From Timema cristinae (lineage: Eukaryota > Arthropoda > Insecta > Phasmatodea > Timematidae): a DNA stretch of 64,000 nucleotides. Under the pieces are notes generated by a model, which saw nothing but the letters and a program-made list of their open reading frames with translations, did no database searches and was not told the DNA's origin. The DNA is taken from the NCBI GenBank assembly GCA_039000515.1, contig JBCFYV010009882.1, positions 49,391,118-49,455,117 on the forward strand, read 5' to 3'. Below are positions 60,327 to 64,000 of the stretch, piece after piece (position 1 is the first letter of the stretch; the number at the start of each line of letters is the position of its first letter). The position numbers and the translations under genes were made by a program.

Positions 60327-60440
60327 CCCTGAAATATGTGGATACATTTTTCACAGTAAGTTAGTCTAGAATAGATCCTCTCCCCCTGAAATATGTGGAT
60401 ACATTTTTCACAGTAAGTTAGTCTAGAATAGATCCTCTCC
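60327..60440. repeat. Perfect 57-bp tandem duplication
   Basis: 60327-60383 and 60384-60440 appear identical over 57 bp, starting CCCTGAAATATGTGG and ending GATCCTCTCC. Identity at this length points to a very recent duplication or an assembly artefact. Confidence 0.93.
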
Positions 60441-60639
60441 TAATGACACATGACCAGTACAACAATAACATACTCTCTATAACTCACATAACACGATCAC
60501 TCACAGGTCAGACCAGATAACTATCTCTAACAGATATTAAAGAGAAATCTATCTTCTAAGCCTATATACCCGACTAAGAAAGCACCTGTACTCAACAATA
60601 AAACACAACACTTGCCCGTTCTGTGACAGATCATCACCA

Positions 60640-61215
60640 GACCAAAATACTACTCCCACACCTTCGAACGACCAGCACCTGATCTTTATACAAGCTACAT
60701 CCTATTCACATAAAACCTTCACACAACCAGCACTTGATCCTCATCCAAACTACATCTTATACACATACAACTTTCAAACAACCAGCACCTGATCTTAATT
60801 CGATCTACATCCTATTCACACAAAACCTTCACATAAACTGCATCTTATCTTCATCAAAACTAATTCCTATTCACATAACACCTTCACCCAACATACATCT
60901 GATCTTCTTCGATCTACATCCTCTTCACACAAAACCCTCACACAACCAGCACCTTATCTTTATCCAAATTACATGATACTCACATAACCTCTTCACCCAA
61001 CTAGCAACTTATATTCATCCAAACTACATCCTATTCACATAAAAACTTAACACAAGTAGCACTTGATATTTATTAGATCTACATCTAATTCACATAAAAC
61101 CCTCACACAACCTGTACCTTATCTTCATTTAATCTACATCTTATTCACATAAAACTTTCACACAACCAGCACTGCTCTTAATTATATATATTTCCTTTTC
61201 ACACAACCAGCATCT
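60640..61215. repeat. 55-bp satellite-like array, about 10 copies, G-poor
   Basis: ACCAGCAC-like words recur at 60671, 60726, 60781, 60836, 60891, 60945 and 61000, giving a 54-55-bp period. The unit is ACACAACCAGCACCTGATCT, then CATCCAAACTACATCC, then TATTCACATAAAACC. The plus strand is strikingly poor in G. The copies differ by 10-30% by eye. The 80-codon ORF at 60734 only reflects this base bias; 55 is not a multiple of three. Confidence 0.9.
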
Positions 61216-63160
61216 TATCATTACTCAACCTACCTACTGCAATGAAGGTGTGGAAGTAGAGGACATTTTCTGATAACCAGACGCCCTGAACATCATGATC
61301 GCATACACACGTGCATGTTTGATTACGTCATATTCTGTACCAGTAGAGTTTAGAAAACTGAACTGGGTTGAGTGGTAAGGGATGAGGGGAGTGGGGTCAG
61401 ATCTCTCACACTGGGTGGCCTCTAGCGAATCGTGACTAAACTCACATACTAATACAATGTTTGCTCAAGATCGTGGCCGTGAAACAGCTTATCCTTGATA
61501 CTCTTTTGTGATTTCACCCCTCTACAATGATTTATATTATAAACTATACTAAAATAGGTTTAAAATTAATCCTTATTATAATATTTATTTAAATCAATTT
61601 CACATATCTATTTATAGTTTCTACTTTCCAGATCAACATAATCAAATTTGAGAAAATATTCTTATAAAATCCTTCAACTCCAAGGGAATTCATCCACCCA
61701 CATTTTTCAACTCTATGAAACATATGAATGTTCGCCTGTATACCAACATTTAAATTAACACCTGCGAAGAAATGATTCCCTTGTAAATGATTAAACGTGC
61801 CGATGAGATTTAACAATTGAAATAACTTCGTGAATATTAAATTTACTTTAAAAAGAATTCAAGTTCAGGTCAAAATAGCACCATAATTTTCATGGCGGGT
61901 CATTTTATCTGTAACTTAATCTTCCCATCATACTCGTGGAACAATAGACATTCATCAGAACACCCACATAGAAGATGAATAGAAAAAATAGTAATAATAG
62001 TCTACTCCATCGTCGATAAAGGTCAAAGTATTCCAAAGCAATATATTATCGGAGACTTGGCGTAAATGTCTTCAAAATCTAGCTGTTCTTTCGAATCTCA
62101 AGTTATCGATCATGTCAGGTGTCTAAGTGAAATAAAATAAGGTGAGTGAGTTTTTTGAAAAATTAAATTCGTTAGCTAATTTATACTAGTATATTTAAAA
62201 AAATACACTTTATAATAAGTTTACTGTATTTTTTTTTTCGAGTTGACGGAAGGTTCTAGACTAATTTAAGCAAAATTTGATATTATTGAAAGGGTCATAT
62301 ATGGAAAGGTTCATTGTAAAGTGTTATACCTTGGTAATATTAAAACAATCGACAATGAGTATCCAAATATAGGCCTATAATTAATCTTACAGATCTATTC
62401 TTTTTAGCTTTTAACCATTTTAAATATGGCATGTGGTTAAGTCATTGTCAACAAGATTCAAAAGTTTTCTAATAACTCTTTAAACCCTGAGATGAATTTG
62501 GTTGTATAATTTTGTTTGCTCCCACGTAAAATTTCAAATCTTCTAGGAGAAAAATAGAACAAGAAAAAGCTTATTATTTCTAAGAAGATTTGCCATGCAA
62601 TATTATAATAAATTATAAATGAATAATTTAGGTTTTTTATACTCTGATTTCATCCATGGAATAAATCTGTATTGGTAAGATTGATTTTGTTTACCTACAT
62701 AAATAATAATATTGTATTGCTTTTTATGTCCCAAAGTACACCAACAATAATATTAATATAGTAAAGAATAGAGTAAAATAACAATATAATTTAAATACAT
62801 ACAATACTCATAGTTTCACCTTGTATTTAACAAAAATAAGGTATTCCAGTCATGGTTATTATTTATCCTATACTTTAAGATATTTACTAATAATACTTGT
62901 ATTTATGATTTCACAGTGACAATATGTATTTATGAAGGCAAAGTATATCTGTCAAATATTGATTGTCAAATGTGTATTTTAAGATTTATTTAATTTTTAA
63001 CAAAAGTAATTCAAACTAACAACAAATTCCATTTCGGAAGTTTATATAAATGTAATAATGAATTGGTTTTAAATCAAAGTGAAAATAGTAATTTATTAAT
63101 AATAATTGAGAAAAACTTTAGATTATAATACAATGTCTAGATAATGTGAGTGGTAAAATA
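61216..63160. other. AT-rich intergenic DNA, nothing recognised
   Basis: No gene or repeat family was recognised here. Confidence 0.4.
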
Positions 63161-63164
63161 GTGA

Positions 63165-63185
63165 ATATATATATATATATATATA
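63165..63185. repeat. (AT)n microsatellite
   Basis: About ten AT units. Confidence 0.9.
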
Positions 63186-63598
63186 GATCTCTTTGTAATT
63201 TAAAGATGTGTGGTAGCTTAGACATTTCACACACCAATCACGAACCAATATACCAATATATCAATCAACTATTTATAAAGGGGTAACAAGTTGATTTCTG
63301 AGTATGTATCCGACAAATTATTTGCTATTGTTTTCAAGGTGTTTTGTATTTATTTGAATAGGGTGCACTACGACCGATCCGATATATATAATATTTTTGT
63401 TATTCCAAGATAATTAAATATATTCTATTTTACAGGATTCTATTTCAAGGACAATTAAATATTCAGATCACTGATGACACAGAATTCTATTTAAGATTCA
63501 AAGACATAATAAAGATTTGGAAATAAAATATTTAATTGTACCTAGTAGTTGAATAGTAAAATCCTGTGCATATGTTATATTTATAACTAGTTGATCTA

Positions 63599-63605
<7 letters not shown>

Positions 63606-63648
<43 letters not shown>

Positions 63649-63672
63649 GTGTGTGTGTGTGTGTGTGTGTGC
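63606..63672. repeat. (TA)n(TG)n compound microsatellite
   Basis: About 20 TA units pass through TTATATATG into about ten TG units. Confidence 0.95.
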
Positions 63673-63717
63673 TACGGGTAAAATTCGAATTTAGATAAAG
63701 TCAATTTTATATAGATA

Positions 63718-63722
<5 letters not shown>

Positions 63723-63771
<49 letters not shown>

Positions 63772-63805
63772 GCACCGCGTCTTACTACCTGTTCGGGTTA
63801 TACGC
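63723..63805 (-). mobile_element. Extremely 5'-truncated insertion: shared SINE tail only, 12-bp TSD
   Basis: On the minus strand it is just GCGTATAACCCGAACAGG and TAGTAAGACGCGGTGC, followed by about 48 bp of (TAA)n. The TSD ATAGATATTGTT is at 63711-63722 and 63806-63817. The source could be any of SINE-1, -2, -3 or their partner LINE. Confidence 0.9.
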
Positions 63806-63817
63806 ATAGATATTGTT

Positions 63818-64000
63818 GATATTATCCAAAATGCTTGGGTAATGTTAAGTGCGAAGTGATTGAATAATGTTTTTCAAAGTTTATCAAGATAATATGGACA
63901 TTATCCGACCGCACTTGAATTAGGTCAAATTCTATGGTGGAGGTCTGGTTAGGTGAGCTAGTTTTATTTAGCTTAAGTTTGGTTAGGTTAGGTTAGTGGC
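63818..64000. other. Window end, nothing recognised
   Basis: The last bases contain GGTTAGGTTAGGTTAG, three units of a TTAGG-like word, too short to call a telomeric array. No gene is seen. Confidence 0.4.

Noticed and set aside
60734..60976. 80-codon ORF rich in His, Ile, Thr and Pro
   Set aside because: It runs through the 55-bp G-poor array, whose period changes frame at every unit; the absence of stops comes from base bias.
63960..64000. TTAGG-like telomeric repeat at the window end
   Set aside because: Only three units of the word are present, within ordinary sequence cut by the window edge.

Overview
The window is animal nuclear DNA, very AT-rich and almost free of genes. The only coding sequence I can support is the first coding exon of a Tbx2/3-class T-box transcription factor, on the minus strand at 24970-25612. 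Its N-terminus, the start of its T-box and its splice donor are all readable. The wording of the N-terminus and the make-up of the repeats suggest a lophotrochozoan, probably a mollusc; this is an inference from pattern, not from a search.

Layout. Because the gene runs leftwards, 1-24969 is the beginning of its first intron. That intron is more than 24.9 kb long and no further T-box exon was recognised in it. Exon 1 lies in a CpG- and GC-rich island. The 5' leader and promoter-like GC-rich DNA extend from about 25.6 to 29.5 kb (a CCAAT box, GC boxes, and T-box half-site-like motifs). From about 29.5 to 64 kb is an upstream gene desert.

Both the intron and the desert are filled with short retroelements. 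Three tRNA-headed SINE groups differ in their heads but carry the same roughly 55-bp 3' end followed by (TAA)n. This suggests one shared partner LINE. Several copies have clear target-site duplications (TSDs) of 7-14 bp, some copies are 5'-truncated, and nested insertions give relative ages. Further tRNA-like families (SINE-4 to SINE-7 here), a 434-bp hAT-type element with 8-bp TSDs, a PIF/Harbinger remnant and two scraps of a LINE C-terminus are also present.

The most unusual structure is at 52087-54041. It is a roughly 2-kb palindrome of tandem units of about 130-155 bp, turned back on themselves. One 166-bp stretch of the two arms differs at a single base. Minisatellites with periods of 49, 25, 57 and 55 bp, and many di- and trinucleotide tracts, complete the inventory.

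The Tbx2/3 exon as given contains an apparent single-base frameshift in a GC-rich, low-complexity stretch near 25260-25290. An assembly error is the simplest explanation. No CRISPR, operon or prokaryotic feature is present, and I found no gene network beyond Tbx2/3 and its surrounding DNA.
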